Shown: positions 35,423 to 45,210 of the stretch, piece by piece
Layout: every line of letters begins with the position of its first letter
Numbering within the stretch: the first letter of the stretch is position 1
NCBI RefSeq assembly: GCF_030548295.1
Contig: NZ_JAUOSB010000009.1
Span: 62,001 to 126,000, forward strand
Direction of reading: 5' to 3'
Source: Wenyingzhuangia sp. 2_MG-2023
GTDB taxonomy: Bacteria > Bacteroidota > Bacteroidia > Flavobacteriales > Flavobacteriaceae
Length of the DNA: 64,000 nt
Notes under the pieces: model-generated
The model's input: only the letters and a program-made list of their open reading frames with translations
What the model was told of the DNA's origin: nothing
Database searches by the model: none
Made by a program: the position numbers and the translations under genes

Positions 35423-36544
35423 ATGTTAGGAGTAAATTATATTGGTTATTTTAATGAACCTTGTGGATTAACTGAAGCTACTATTTCAAATGTAAATGCT
35501 TTAGAAAAATCTGGAATTGATGTTAATGTTGTTAGTTATCTCTTTAATCACAAAAGAGACTCCTACAACAACAGAGCTATTGAAGATTCTAAAAAACACG
35601 ATATCAATATTTTTCATATAAACATAGGTACCATAAAAAAATTCATTAAAGATTTAGGCAAATCTCAGTTTAAAAACAAATACAACATCGCTTTTTGGGT
35701 TTGGGAATTCATGGAAATTCCTAAAGAAATACTACCATATATGAGCCTGTTTGATGAAATTTGGACAGCAAGTGATTTCTGTGTAAAAATCTTTTCTCAA
35801 AAAGCGTTATGCCCTGTTATATGTTTCCCGCATCCGATAGAAATTTCTAATTCAAACCTCAATAGAAAAGAACTTGATTTACCCGAAGATAAATTTATAT
35901 TCTTAACCATTTTTGACTCTCATAGTGCCATATTAAGAAAAAATCCTTTTGCCGTAGTGCAATCGTTTAAAGATACTTTTGACAAAGACAACAACGATGT
36001 GCTGTTGTTGGTAAAGTGTATAAATTTGGATGATTTTCCTGAAGAAAAAAATAAATTTCACAATCTTATTAAAGACAACACCAATATTAAAATTCTAAAC
36101 GAACGTATTTCAAGAACAGAACTAACCGGGTTGATTCAAAACTGTGACTCACTTGTTTCTCTTCACAGATCTGAAGGATTTGGTTTGACAATGGCAGAAG
36201 CCATGTATTTTAAAAAACCAGTAATAGCAACGGGCTATTCTGGAAATATGGAGTTTATGAACATCAACAATAGCTTTCCTGTAAAATACACACTTAGTCC
36301 ACTCAAGAGCAGCCATGGTATGATAAAAAAAGGATTTATTGGTGCAGATGCAAGCGTTCAGGATGCAAGTATAAAAATGAAAGAAATATTTAAACAAAAC
36401 AATAAAGATGTTGCGTTAAATGCACAACAGACTATTATGAATGATTTGTCGTATTTAAAAATCGGTAATCTGATGAAAGAGCGACTACTTTATGCTAAGC
36501 AAAAAAAGAAAAAAACAATAGTCAACAAATTGTTTAGATTATAG
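35423..36544 (+). CDS. GT4-type glycosyltransferase
   Basis: 373 residues with a GT-B layout. The acceptor-side N-terminal domain contains GYFNEPCGLTEAT and a WVWEFMEIP segment. The donor-binding C-terminal domain contains the E-x7-E motif in SEGFGLTMAEAM (about residue 250) followed by KPVIATGYSGNMEF. Retaining GT4 enzymes use nucleotide sugars such as GDP-Man or UDP-Glc to extend surface glycans. The W-V-W-E-F segment is seen in glycosyltransferases of O-antigen-type clusters. Donor and acceptor are unknown. A bidirectional terminator separates it from the convergent GT4 gene. Confidence 0.87.
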   Translation: MLGVNYIGYFNEPCGLTEATISNVNALEKSGIDVNVVSYLFNHKRDSYNNRAIEDSKKHDINIFHINIGTIKKFIKDLGKSQFKNKYNIAFWVWEFMEIPKEILPYMSLFDEIWTASDFCVKIFSQKALCPVICFPHPIEISNSNLNRKELDLPEDKFIFLTIFDSHSAILRKNPFAVVQSFKDTFDKDNNDVLLLVKCINLDDFPEEKNKFHNLIKDNTNIKILNERISRTELTGLIQNCDSLVSLHRSEGFGLTMAEAMYFKKPVIATGYSGNMEFMNINNSFPVKYTLSPLKSSHGMIKKGFIGADASVQDASIKMKEIFKQNNKDVALNAQQTIMNDLSYLKIGNLMKERLLYAKQKKKKTIVNKLFRL

Positions 36545-36587
36545 AAGTTAACGAACAAATTAACTTCAGATCAAATCGTATTTATAC

Positions 36588-36624
36588 AAAAAGAGGTTGC
36601 TCAATAATGAACAACCTCTTTTCG
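36588..36624. terminator. Bidirectional terminator between convergent GT4 genes
   Basis: AAAAGAGGTTG and CAACCTCTTTT (right arm 36612-36622) form an 11-base stem with a 12-base loop, flanked by A and T runs on the two sides. It serves both the plus-strand gene ending at 36544 and the minus-strand gene ending at 36630. Confidence 0.8.
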
Positions 36625-36629
36625 TTTAT

Positions 36630-37727
36630 TTAAACTAACAAAGACTTGTATACTTCATAGTATTGATATGCCATCGTTTTGTAATCAAATTTTTTAGCTC
36701 TTGAAATTAAACTCTGAGAAAATGCTTCTTTCGTTTCTTCATAATCTTGCATCCCTTTTTTATACACATCAACCATATGTTTTGTTTTAAAATTATTAAA
36801 ATAAAAGGCAACATCTCCTCCTACTTCTGGCAGACTTGTTAATTTACTTAAGAATACTGGTTTTCCAAAACTCATGGCCTCTATAATCGGAATTCCAAAT
36901 CCTTCTGCTTTGGATGGTTGACACAAAGATGTGCAATTTTGAATCAATCCACATTTTACCTCTTCAGATATATTTTCACAAAAATGAACACGATGAGACA
37001 TGCCTAAAAAATCTATTTCAGACTGTATTTTTTTCATATAACACGCGTTTTGGTCAGAAACAACCAAAACCAAATCTTCATCTATAAAAGGTAACATTCT
37101 AATCAACGATAATTGATTTTTTTTAGGAAATAAAACACCAATATTTAAAATGTATTTTTTGTTTTTTAAATAGGTGTATTTTCCCAAATCGTATATTTTT
37201 TTAGATTCTGGAAAACGAACTCCGTTATAAATAACTTTAATTTGTGGCTCTTTACAAAATGAAAACAAGTGTTTATTTTCTATCAGATCATTTTTTGTAA
37301 ACTCTGAAATACATACAATAACATCCGCATTTTCAATGTTACGTTTTACTTTTTTCAACTCTTTTTTACCTTTCTTCTCAGAAATATTCTCATGTAAAAA
37401 ATTTAAATCATGTAGTGTCACTACTTTTTTCTGCCTAGGGCTTTTGTAATGAAAATAAGATGATAATTGGTGACTTGTGTGTATTATATTGTATCTAAAT
37501 GTATGTAACGGAATTATTTTATAAGAACTTCTCCTTTTTACAACAGAAAATCTAGTTTTTAAACTATTTACAGGCTCTAAGGGTCCAAACAAAAATATCC
37601 CCTTTTGTTCCACTTCTTTTATTTCAGACAGTCCTATTGCTAAATTCCTAAAAACGTTAGCAATACCTGAATTAAAATACCTCAACCTTTCTAGATCAAT
37701 TAAAATTTTCAATTCTCTTCCTTTCAT
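36630..37727 (-). CDS. GT4-type glycosyltransferase
   Basis: 365 residues. N-terminal Rossmann domain with LIDLERLRYFNSGIANV and VVTLHDLNFLH. The GT4 donor site has KVIYNGV, ILNIGVLFPKKNQ and the E-x7-E motif AEGFGIPIIEAM near residue 285, followed by KPVFLS and LPEVGGD. It resembles mannosyltransferases of surface-polysaccharide clusters such as the gene at 38988. It is the last of three minus-strand GT4 genes, separated by a 181-base gap from the one upstream, so it may have its own promoter. Specificity is unknown. Confidence 0.87.
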   Translation of the reverse strand: MKGRELKILIDLERLRYFNSGIANVFRNLAIGLSEIKEVEQKGIFLFGPLEPVNSLKTRFSVVKRRSSYKIIPLHTFRYNIIHTSHQLSSYFHYKSPRQKKVVTLHDLNFLHENISEKKGKKELKKVKRNIENADVIVCISEFTKNDLIENKHLFSFCKEPQIKVIYNGVRFPESKKIYDLGKYTYLKNKKYILNIGVLFPKKNQLSLIRMLPFIDEDLVLVVSDQNACYMKKIQSEIDFLGMSHRVHFCENISEEVKCGLIQNCTSLCQPSKAEGFGIPIIEAMSFGKPVFLSKLTSLPEVGGDVAFYFNNFKTKHMVDVYKKGMQDYEETKEAFSQSLISRAKKFDYKTMAYQYYEVYKSLLV

Positions 37728-37908
37728 TCCAGCATCATTTTTTTTTGCAAAAGTAGCTAATAAATGTCATTCTTAATACTTAAGACACTTCAAGAAAGTA
37801 TTTCCCTATAAAAAAACACAAACATTTAAAGTCTATTCTACAAACAAGACGTTAAAGATAGGTAAAGGTTGAGTTAAATAATATAAAGAAATACTGATAT
37901 TAGTATAT

Positions 37909-38985
37909 CTAGATTATTTCTAATAAATATTCCTCTACAGCTTTTTGATTAATTTTGGCATCAAAGTTTTGCATTACAAATTCACGCCCTTCTATTCCTA
38001 TTTTCTCTTTTAAATCTGGGTTATTTTTTAAAAAGAGTAGTTTTTCTGCCATTAAGTCTAAGGCATCTTTTGGCAATAAAAACCCAGTAATGTCATTCTT
38101 AACAATTTCAGGATTGCTGCTTACATTATAAGCTACAATAGGTTTTTGATGGTAAGAAGCCTCAGCTAAAACATAACCAAAACCTTCCCAATGTGACGGC
38201 AATACAAAAACATCTATTTGAGACATAAAACAGTTTACATTGGTAATATAACCTTGAAAATCTATAACATCATCTACTTTTAAATTTTTTGCTTTTTGTT
38301 TCAAATCGTGCATCAATCGACCATCTCCACCAATAAGAATTTTAAAATCTTGTATTTTCTCTTTGAGCAAAACAGCCAAATCGATCAATGCTGTTTGATT
38401 TTTTTGAAACTCTAATCTTCCTAAATTTCCGATCACAAAAGTGGTATCGTCCGTTTTACGATTCAGGTAGTATTCATTTAAATGCAAACCATTATAGATT
38501 ACTTTTATTTTGTCCTCAGGAAATAAATTGGGATTTTTTTCATTCACTGTTTTTTTAGTTGCTATAGAATTGGTCAACATATCTGTAACCACATGTTTAA
38601 AATACCACCTATTCAAAAAATTATCTTTAATTGGAATGGCACTTCCCCTTCTGTACACAATTTTTTTAACTCCCGCTAGTTTGGCTGCCAATGCTCCCGA
38701 TTTGATATCCTTAGAAATATTTAAGATCAATAAATCTGGATCGTCTTTTTGGAACAATGCCTTTAATTTTAGGATTGTATATGGGTTTAAAAAACTTAAA
38801 TTCCCAACATCAATAGGTCTGGTTTCAATTTTTTTAGCAATTGTTTTTTGATACAATTCTCCACCTTTTTGACAATACACAATTACGCGGTATTGCTCAT
38901 CATGAAGATAAGATGCCATTTCTAAATGCCATTTTTCTCCTCCTCCCCAAGCAGCAACAGAATTAAAAAAAACAATGGTTTTCAT
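37909..38985 (-). CDS. GT4-type glycosyltransferase
   Basis: 358 residues. The N-terminus FFNSVAAWGGGEKWHLEMA is the glycine-rich loop typical of GT4 enzymes related to lipopolysaccharide-core and teichuronic transferases. The donor domain has KVIYNGLHL, VIGNLGRLEFQKNQ, and the E-x7-E motif WEGFGYVLAEAS followed by KPIVAYNVSSNPEIV. It is expected on the cytoplasmic face of the inner membrane. It lies two bases after the GT4 gene at 38988, so the two are co-transcribed and probably act in series on one glycan. Confidence 0.88.
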   Translation of the reverse strand: MKTIVFFNSVAAWGGGEKWHLEMASYLHDEQYRVIVYCQKGGELYQKTIAKKIETRPIDVGNLSFLNPYTILKLKALFQKDDPDLLILNISKDIKSGALAAKLAGVKKIVYRRGSAIPIKDNFLNRWYFKHVVTDMLTNSIATKKTVNEKNPNLFPEDKIKVIYNGLHLNEYYLNRKTDDTTFVIGNLGRLEFQKNQTALIDLAVLLKEKIQDFKILIGGDGRLMHDLKQKAKNLKVDDVIDFQGYITNVNCFMSQIDVFVLPSHWEGFGYVLAEASYHQKPIVAYNVSSNPEIVKNDITGFLLPKDALDLMAEKLLFLKNNPDLKEKIGIEGREFVMQNFDAKINQKAVEEYLLEII

Positions 38986-38987
38986 TT

Positions 38988-40097
38988 TTACAAGCTTTTA
39001 TAAAGGTTTACCATTTTAGTTGCAATGGCTTTATCATTAAATTGCTGTACATATTCCCATCCTTTTTCTATCATATTTTTCTGCAACTCTTCGTTTTCTA
39101 ACACTAAAGATATTCTATCTCTAAAACCTTTACTATCTGTTGGGTTTACATACATACTAAAAGGACCACCTGCTTCTGCAAAACAACTTCCTGTAGATGA
39201 AATTACAGGTGTTTTAGAATACAAAGCTTCAATAATTGGGATTCCGAATCCTTCAAAAATACTAGGATACACAAACAAACTAGCCATTTTATAAATCATA
39301 GCCAACTCTTGCATCTCCACACCTTTTAAAAAGAAAACCCTATCCTCCATTTTATGTTTTTCTATGTAGTATTTTACTCTTTCTGCGTATTTGGTTTCTC
39401 TCCCCACTACAACCACAGAAACGTTTAAATCTCTAACGGATTTTAACAATGTAAGAACGTTTTTTCGTTCTTCAATAGTTCCTACATTTAAAATGTAGCG
39501 TTCCGGAAGTTTATATTTTTCTTTAACAAGTTCTAATTCTTTCTCAGAATAGTCTTGTTTAAAAGCTTGGTGACATCCTTGGTAAATTACTTTTACTTTT
39601 TCTTTGGACACACCTAAAAACTCAACAATATCTCTTTTGGTTTGCTCGCTAATCGCAATCACCACATCTGCAACATTAGCAGCATATTTAAACTTATTGA
39701 AATGTATTTTTTGATCTATTTTAGAATACAATTTAGGATATCTTACAAAAATCAAATCGTGAATGGTTACAACTGTTTTGATGTTAGTTTTTTCAATACC
39801 TCTAGGCAATTCATTTGTCAAACCGTGATAAATTTCAATATCATTACTCAACAAATCTTTTACAATGGGTTTCTGTCTCCAAATACTGCTAAATTTCTTC
39901 CAAATAAAAGAAGTAGGATGTACTATTTTCATAGAATCCGTTATTGTTAACCGATCTATTTTTCCTGGCTTAGGATTGAACAATGTATACACATGCTCAG
40001 GAAAAAAAGAAGCCAAAATTCGTACAGTATCTCTACTATAATTCCCCAAACCTGTTTGGTTGTGAAAAATTCTCTTGGCATCAAAACCTATCTTCAT
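38988..40097 (-). CDS. GT4-type glycosyltransferase (mannosyltransferase-like)
   Basis: 369 residues. N-terminal motif GFDAKRIFHNQTGLGNYSRD and VVTIHDLIFVRYP match GT4 mannosyl- or rhamnosyltransferases (WbpY/MtfB-like). The donor domain has KVIYQGCH, ILNVGTIEERKN and E-x7-E in FEGFGIPIIEAL, then TPVISSTGSCFAEAGG. It is the first gene of the minus-strand GT4 group and is divergent from the glycosyltransferase gene at 40281, with a 183-base intergenic region that should hold both promoters. The sugar is not deducible. Confidence 0.88.
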   Translation of the reverse strand: MKIGFDAKRIFHNQTGLGNYSRDTVRILASFFPEHVYTLFNPKPGKIDRLTITDSMKIVHPTSFIWKKFSSIWRQKPIVKDLLSNDIEIYHGLTNELPRGIEKTNIKTVVTIHDLIFVRYPKLYSKIDQKIHFNKFKYAANVADVVIAISEQTKRDIVEFLGVSKEKVKVIYQGCHQAFKQDYSEKELELVKEKYKLPERYILNVGTIEERKNVLTLLKSVRDLNVSVVVVGRETKYAERVKYYIEKHKMEDRVFFLKGVEMQELAMIYKMASLFVYPSIFEGFGIPIIEALYSKTPVISSTGSCFAEAGGPFSMYVNPTDSKGFRDRISLVLENEELQKNMIEKGWEYVQQFNDKAIATKMVNLYKSL

Positions 40098-40280
40098 CTA
40101 AAATTATTTTAAAAACGGTACCAAGGTACACACAAATCCTTAATCCTTAATTGTAAATATACAAAAAGACAAACATATTGCTCAAATTAGCACTTAAAGC
40201 CACAAAATAGAATATATAAACTAAATTTGCACCTATAAAATTTTATTTTAATTTTAGACAACTAACTAACTGTGCTATAA

Positions 40281-41291
40281 ATGCTTAAAGAATTACTTAT
40301 TTTTAACCTCCTTTACAAATGGCGGTACCTCTTGGCTATGGCCAAAAGTAAAGTTATTAAAACTACAAAAAACGCACCGTTTACAACCATTACCTATGTA
40401 GCTAGAGAAGTAGACAAAGAATGGATTTTTGGTGCAAAAGTAAAAAGATTGGCTAGCTTTTCAGACTTGGATGCTCAAGACTATTACCATAACAAGTTAA
40501 GGGAACTCCCCAATTCTGATGGTTATTTTTTTATTTTTCCCCAATATTTTTGTAGAGCTGTTAGGCACAATCCTCAAATATTACAAAAAAAGATTATTGT
40601 AATGTTTACGCATACCAACTGGACCTCTTCATTTTCTAAAACCCACATTATTTGGTGCCTAAACAAAGTAGACAAAGTGATTTGTTTGAATAACGACATA
40701 AAAAAACAATTAATAGAAGACGGTCTAAAACCTGAAAAAATTGAAGTAATTCACATAGCATCTTGTTCCGATTACTTCTATCCACACGAGCGAGTTACCG
40801 GAACAGTTGGTTTTTGTAGTGCATATGGTGAGCGAAAAAATCCAGAAATAATTTATGAATTGGTGAAAAATATGCCACATAGACACTTTTACTTGATTGG
40901 AAAAAATTGGGACAAGTTTGATAAATACGAAGAACTTATACAATTTAAAAATTTTACTTACTACAACAATCAAGATTACGAGAAATACCCAAGCTTCTAC
41001 AATTTAATTGATATTTTTGTTTCTCCGTCTATATTAGAAGGAGGTCCTGTACCTGTATTAGAAGCCATGCTTTCTAACTGTTTTCCTATTGCATCTCGTA
41101 CAGGTTTTTGTCCCGATTTGATCAATCACGGAGAAAATGGGTATTTATTCAATACAGATGCCGATTACAAAGAAGTAATGGATTTGATAGAAAAAGCAGC
41201 CTTGCAAACAACCAACGTAAGAGAAACGGTATTAGAACATACCTGGAAAAATTGCTCTAATAAAATAGACCAACTATTTTTAAACTTCTAA
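40281..41291 (+). CDS. Glycosyltransferase (GT4-like)
   Basis: 336 residues. The C-terminal donor domain is clear: KIEVIHIASCSDYF, VGFCSAYGERKNPEII, FYLIGKNW, and an E-x7-E motif in LEGGPVPVLEAM with a following GFCPDLINHGENGYLF. The N-terminal half is shorter and more divergent than in the neighbouring GT4 enzymes. An internal Met at codon 20 (MAKSKVIK) is an alternative start that would drop a hydrophobic N-terminus. A possible -7 box TAAATTTG is at 40222-40229. ruvX follows 10 bases downstream, so the two are co-transcribed. Confidence 0.83.
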   Translation: MLKELLIFNLLYKWRYLLAMAKSKVIKTTKNAPFTTITYVAREVDKEWIFGAKVKRLASFSDLDAQDYYHNKLRELPNSDGYFFIFPQYFCRAVRHNPQILQKKIIVMFTHTNWTSSFSKTHIIWCLNKVDKVICLNNDIKKQLIEDGLKPEKIEVIHIASCSDYFYPHERVTGTVGFCSAYGERKNPEIIYELVKNMPHRHFYLIGKNWDKFDKYEELIQFKNFTYYNNQDYEKYPSFYNLIDIFVSPSILEGGPVPVLEAMLSNCFPIASRTGFCPDLINHGENGYLFNTDADYKEVMDLIEKAALQTTNVRETVLEHTWKNCSNKIDQLFLNF

Positions 41292-41301
41292 AACAACTAG
41301 A

Positions 41302-41709
41302 ATGCCCAAAATACTCGCTTTTGATTATGGTACCGTAAGAATTGGTTTGGCAGAAACTGATGACTTAAAAATGATGGCTTTTGGTTTAGACACCATTCCT
41401 ACCAAAGAAATTTTTGTGTACTTAAATCAATATTTAAAGAACAATACCGTTGAATTATTTGTAGTTGGAGAACCTAAACAAATGGACGGTAGCCACAGCG
41501 AAAGTGAAGTTTTTATTCAAGATTTTATAAAAAAACTAGACAACACTTATCACATTCCTATACAAAGGTTTGACGAACGTTTTACCTCCAAAATGGCTTT
41601 TAACACTATGATTTCTAGTGGAATTAGCAAGAAAAAAAGACAAAACAAAGGCTTGGTAGATAAAATTAGTGCTACTATTATTCTACAAGAGTTTTTAAAT
41701 ATTTCCTGA
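41302..41709 (+). CDS. ruvX: Putative pre-16S rRNA nuclease / Holliday junction resolvase RuvX (YqgF)
   Basis: 135 residues, the usual size. RNase H-like fold: catalytic Asp8 in AFDYGTVRIGLA, Glu in VVGEPKQMDG, and FDERFTSKMA plus the C-terminal DKISATIILQEFL that carries the last acidic residue. The family is implicated in 16S rRNA 5' processing and was named for a RuvC-like fold. It is a housekeeping gene sitting between glycosyltransferase genes, which suggests that polysaccharide genes were inserted around it. Confidence 0.92.
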   Translation: MPKILAFDYGTVRIGLAETDDLKMMAFGLDTIPTKEIFVYLNQYLKNNTVELFVVGEPKQMDGSHSESEVFIQDFIKKLDNTYHIPIQRFDERFTSKMAFNTMISSGISKKKRQNKGLVDKISATIILQEFLNIS

Positions 41710-41731
41710 TTTTTAATGTCATCATAATTTT

Positions 41732-42796
41732 ATGAGTTTAAAAAACAACAAACCTAAAATTGCTATTATAGAATTTGATACTTCTCATGCAGAATGCATC
41801 TATAGCCAAATTTTATTTTTAAAAGACACATATAACATCACTGTTTTTATAAATAAAAACAGTCTTTCTATAATTCCTGACTTAGCCTATATCACTAAAA
41901 AACCTTTAGAATTAGATTCTAAAAAAGAAATAAAAAAAACTTCTATAGAGTTAAAACAGCAATTGATTTCAGGTAATTTTGTCAAAGTTATTATCAATTC
42001 TGCAGAAAGGAAAATTTTCAAGTTTTTATTGTTGTTTTTGTTCAATACAAAAATTTCCTTTTGGGGAATATTACACAATCCAAATCGATTAAAAAGCAGC
42101 CTGAAACAAAAAATAATTAGTAAAAAACTAAAAGGGTATTTTGTATTGAGTGATTTTATAAAACAAAACATTCAAAAAGAAAAGTTGACAAAAACCAAGA
42201 CAGAAAGCACGTATCTTATTTTTTTTGATGAAAAAGTGAGCTCAAATTCCAATGTAATAAAATCAGCTAATGAAACATGGATTTTAATTCCTGGTAAAGT
42301 GCAATCAATAAGGAGAGATTATTCCTTTTTACTTCAATTTCAAGAAGTTCCCAAAAACATAAAGTTTATTATTCTAGGAAATATAAATACAGAAGAAGGT
42401 ATCTCATTTAAAAAAGAATTATCCAAAACTTCTTATTCTGATCAATTTCACCTTTTTGAAAATCACGTACCTGATACTGATTTTTATGAATACATTGCTC
42501 TGGCAGATTTTATGCTACCTTTGGTACACCCAAACAACAAATTGTTTGAAAAATACATCAAATACAAAGTTACAGGTACTTATAACTGGGCTTATTCTTT
42601 TCAAAAAACTATGCTTTTGGAACAGCATTTTTCGCAAAACAAGGAATTTAAAGAGACTAGTTATTTCTATGATTTTAGAAACCCAAAAACCTTTTTTAAG
42701 ATTTTAGAAAATCCCAAAAAACAATATTCAAAAGAAAAGTGGAGTTTAGAACATCAAAAAAACAAGTATCTTAACTTTATAGAACAAACATTATGA
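41732..42796 (+). CDS. Divergent glycosyltransferase-like protein, function unknown
   Basis: 354 residues, basic. The sequence has a GT-B-like pattern: an N-terminal Rossmann start ([19 protein letters not shown]), SFWGILHNP, an [14 protein letters not shown] loop resembling the donor-domain start, and [13 protein letters not shown] followed by [23 protein letters not shown]. The last segment parallels the K-x-TGS-x-x-LA-F-KP region of some surface-glycan transferases, but there is no E-x7-E motif. It overlaps rmlA by four bases and so belongs to the rml operon. A rhamnosyltransferase role is only a guess from context. Confidence 0.55.
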   Translation: MSLKNNKPKIAIIEFDTSHAECIYSQILFLKDTYNITVFINKNSLSIIPDLAYITKKPLELDSKKEIKKTSIELKQQLISGNFVKVIINSAERKIFKFLLLFLFNTKISFWGILHNPNRLKSSLKQKIISKKLKGYFVLSDFIKQNIQKEKLTKTKTESTYLIFFDEKVSSNSNVIKSANETWILIPGKVQSIRRDYSFLLQFQEVPKNIKFIILGNINTEEGISFKKELSKTSYSDQFHLFENHVPDTDFYEYIALADFMLPLVHPNNKLFEKYIKYKVTGTYNWAYSFQKTMLLEQHFSQNKEFKETSYFYDFRNPKTFFKILENPKKQYSKEKWSLEHQKNKYLNFIEQTL

Positions 42797-43668
42797 AAGG
42801 AATTATACTTGCCGGAGGTTCAGGAACCAGACTGTATCCGTTAACAAAAGCGACAAGCAAACAATTGATTGCCATTTACGACAAACCCATGATTTACTAT
42901 CCGTTATCTGTGTTAATGTTGGCTGGCATCAAAGATATTTTAATCATTACCACTCCCGAAGATCAAATCCGATTTCAAAACTTACTGAGTGATGGATCCC
43001 AATTAGGAATACAAATTACCTATGCCATACAACCCAAACCAGAAGGGCTTGCCCAAGCTTTTATTATTGGTAAAGATTTTATTGGTACAGACAATGTAAC
43101 CTTAATTTTAGGAGACAATATTTTTTATGGACAAGGATTTACTCGTTTGTTGACAGATGCTATCAAAAGGTTAAAGGATGAAAACAAAGCTTCTATTTTT
43201 GGATACTATGTAAACAATGCCGAACGTTATGGTGTGGTAGAATTTGACTCTGACAAAAATGTGTTAAGCATAGAAGAAAAACCATCTCATCCAAAAAGTG
43301 ATTATGCCGTTTCTGGATTGTATTTTTATCCTAATGATGTCATTTCAATTGCAGAAAAAATCAAACCTAGCAAAAGAGGAGAATTGGAAATAACTACAGT
43401 AAACCAAACTTACTTGGAACGCAAACAGTTGCATGTAGAAATTATGGGTAGAGGTTATGCTTGGTTAGATACGGGTACTTGTGATTCCATGCTAGAAGCC
43501 TCTAACTTTATTCACACCTTAGAAAAAAGGCAAGGTTTAAAAGTAGCTTGTATAGAAGAAATTGCTTACGAAGAAGGTTATATTGACAAAAAACAATTGC
43601 TAATTTTGGGTGAAGAAATGAAAAACAATGAATACGGACAGTATTTAATTAGAAAAGCAACAAAATAA
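42793..43668 (+). CDS. rfbA: Glucose-1-phosphate thymidylyltransferase
   Basis: 291 residues, the family length. The N-terminal nucleotide-binding motif is [18 protein letters not shown], followed by [18 protein letters not shown], the metal-site LGDNIFYG and the [19 protein letters not shown] stretch. It makes dTDP-glucose from dTTP and glucose 1-phosphate, the first step of dTDP-L-rhamnose synthesis (rmlA). The ATG overlaps the previous gene by four bases, and rfbC starts immediately after its stop codon, showing tight operon organisation. Confidence 0.96.
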   Translation: MKGIILAGGSGTRLYPLTKATSKQLIAIYDKPMIYYPLSVLMLAGIKDILIITTPEDQIRFQNLLSDGSQLGIQITYAIQPKPEGLAQAFIIGKDFIGTDNVTLILGDNIFYGQGFTRLLTDAIKRLKDENKASIFGYYVNNAERYGVVEFDSDKNVLSIEEKPSHPKSDYAVSGLYFYPNDVISIAEKIKPSKRGELEITTVNQTYLERKQLHVEIMGRGYAWLDTGTCDSMLEASNFIHTLEKRQGLKVACIEEIAYEEGYIDKKQLLILGEEMKNNEYGQYLIRKATK

Positions 43669-44241
43669 ATGAAGTATACACGTACCTCCATTCCAGAAAT
43701 CATTATTTGCGAACCCAAAGTTTTTGGAGATCATAGAGGTTATTTTATGGAATCTTACAAAGCCCTCTCTTTGAATGATTTTTTAGGACACAAAATAGAG
43801 TTTTGTCAAGACAATGAGTCTAGTTCTAAAAAAGGGGTTTTAAGAGGATTGCATTACCAAATAGGCGATTTTGCACAAACCAAATTGGTAAGAGTAGTGT
43901 ACGGAAAAGTTATTGATATTGCTGTAGATATTAGAGTGGGCTCTCCTACTTTTGGGCAGCATGTTGCTATTGAGTTGTCTGCTGAAAACAAAAAACAGTT
44001 GCTAATTCCTAAAGGATTTGCTCATGGATATATTGTCTTAAGTGATACGGCTATTTTTAGCTATAAAATAGATACACCCTATAGTTTTGAACACGAAAGA
44101 GGAATTGCTTATGATGATGCTACTTTACAGATTGATTGGGGATTAAAGCCAAGTGAGTTCATTTTATCAGAAAAAGATACCTTAAACCCTACTTTGCAAG
44201 AAGCTACTTTGTTTGATTACAATCTAAACTATTATGAGTAA
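43669..44241 (+). CDS. rfbC: dTDP-4-dehydrorhamnose 3,5-epimerase
   Basis: 190 residues, a cupin fold of the usual length. Signature residues: FGDHRGYFMESY, FCQDNESSSKKGVLRGLHYQ (His of the catalytic dyad), KLVRVVYGKVIDIAVDIR and GFAHGYIVLSDTAIFSYK (with the catalytic Tyr). It performs the double epimerisation at C3 and C5 in the dTDP-L-rhamnose pathway. It follows rfbA with no gap and overlaps rfbD by eight bases. Confidence 0.95.
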   Translation: MKYTRTSIPEIIICEPKVFGDHRGYFMESYKALSLNDFLGHKIEFCQDNESSSKKGVLRGLHYQIGDFAQTKLVRVVYGKVIDIAVDIRVGSPTFGQHVAIELSAENKKQLLIPKGFAHGYIVLSDTAIFSYKIDTPYSFEHERGIAYDDATLQIDWGLKPSEFILSEKDTLNPTLQEATLFDYNLNYYE

Positions 44242-45091
44242 TATCTTAGTTACTGGTGCAAAAGGTCAATTGGGTTCCGAAATTCAATTTTTAGCCTCTC
44301 AATACAACCAATATCATTTCTTTTTCACAAACACTCCTTATCTAGATGTTACAGACAAGGAACAGGTTCGTGTTTTTTGTTTAAAAAATAAGATACAAAC
44401 AATTATAAATTGTGCAGCTTACACCAATGTAGAAAAAGCTGAAGAATTTATAGACAGCTGTAATAACATCAATCACTTAGCTACAAAAAACCTAAGTGCA
44501 ATTGCCAAAGAACAAGATATTCAATTAATTCATATCTCTACAGATTATATTTTTGACGGGAAACAACATGTTGCTTATACGGAAACGGATACTCCAAACC
44601 CGCTAAACATGTACGGAAAAACCAAATGGTTAGGAGAACAAGCTTTGTTAGAAATCAATCCAAAAAATTCTATCATCATAAGAACTTCTTGGGTCTACTC
44701 TAGCTATGGAAATAATTTTGTAAAAAGCATGTTGAAATTGGCAAAAACAAAAGACGTTCTCAATATTGTTTCCGATCAAATTGGAACTCCTACCTATGCT
44801 GCTGATTTGGCAAAAACTATTTTAGACATTCTTCCTAAAATAGACAATCAGAACGTAGAAATTTATCACTACTCTAACGATGGTGTTTGTTCTTGGTACG
44901 ACTTTGCTTTTGAAATATTTCAACAACAAAAATCAACTTGTAAAGTATACCCTATTACTTCTAAAGAATATCCTACAACAGCCAAAAGACCTTTATTTGC
45001 TTTGTTGAACAAGTCAAAAATTAAAAACACCTTTGACATAGAAATTCCTCACTGGAAAACTTCTTTAGCAGACTGTATAAAAAAATTATAG
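44234..45091 (+). CDS. rfbD: dTDP-4-dehydrorhamnose reductase
   Basis: 285 residues. Extended-SDR motifs: GAKGQLGSE at the N-terminus, NCAAYTNVEKAEE, STDYIFDG and the catalytic YGKTKWLGE (Tyr and Lys). RTSWVYSSYGNNFV is also typical of RmlD. It reduces dTDP-4-dehydro-L-rhamnose to dTDP-L-rhamnose with NAD(P)H. It overlaps rfbC by eight bases. A 119-base gap with a repeat-like inverted sequence separates it from rfbB. Confidence 0.95.
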   Translation: MSNILVTGAKGQLGSEIQFLASQYNQYHFFFTNTPYLDVTDKEQVRVFCLKNKIQTIINCAAYTNVEKAEEFIDSCNNINHLATKNLSAIAKEQDIQLIHISTDYIFDGKQHVAYTETDTPNPLNMYGKTKWLGEQALLEINPKNSIIIRTSWVYSSYGNNFVKSMLKLAKTKDVLNIVSDQIGTPTYAADLAKTILDILPKIDNQNVEIYHYSNDGVCSWYDFAFEIFQQQKSTCKVYPITSKEYPTTAKRPLFALLNKSKIKNTFDIEIPHWKTSLADCIKKL

Positions 45092-45142
45092 CATAGACAT
45101 CAAAAAGTAATTTGTATAAATTTCTTAATTTAACCTTTAGTT

Positions 45143-45194
45143 CTCAACTACGTTCGAACACTGACAATAAAACGGGTCATCGAACGGAGTCGAG
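45143..45194. repeat. Degenerate inverted repeat resembling flavobacterial interspersed elements
   Basis: CTCAACTACGTTCGA (45143-45157) and TCGAACGGAGTCGAG (45180-45194) pair at 13 of 15 positions around a 22-base loop. The GAACGGAGTCGAGATG wording is like the short intergenic repeats common in Flavobacteriaceae genomes. It ends 16 bases before rfbB. Confidence 0.5.
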
Positions 45195-45210
45195 ATGTAA
45201 AAAACTATAA

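Noticed and set aside
39005-39012. GGTTTACC core like the GntR operator
   Set aside because: Flanking bases do not complete the palindrome, and it lies inside a glycosyltransferase coding sequence far from any promoter.
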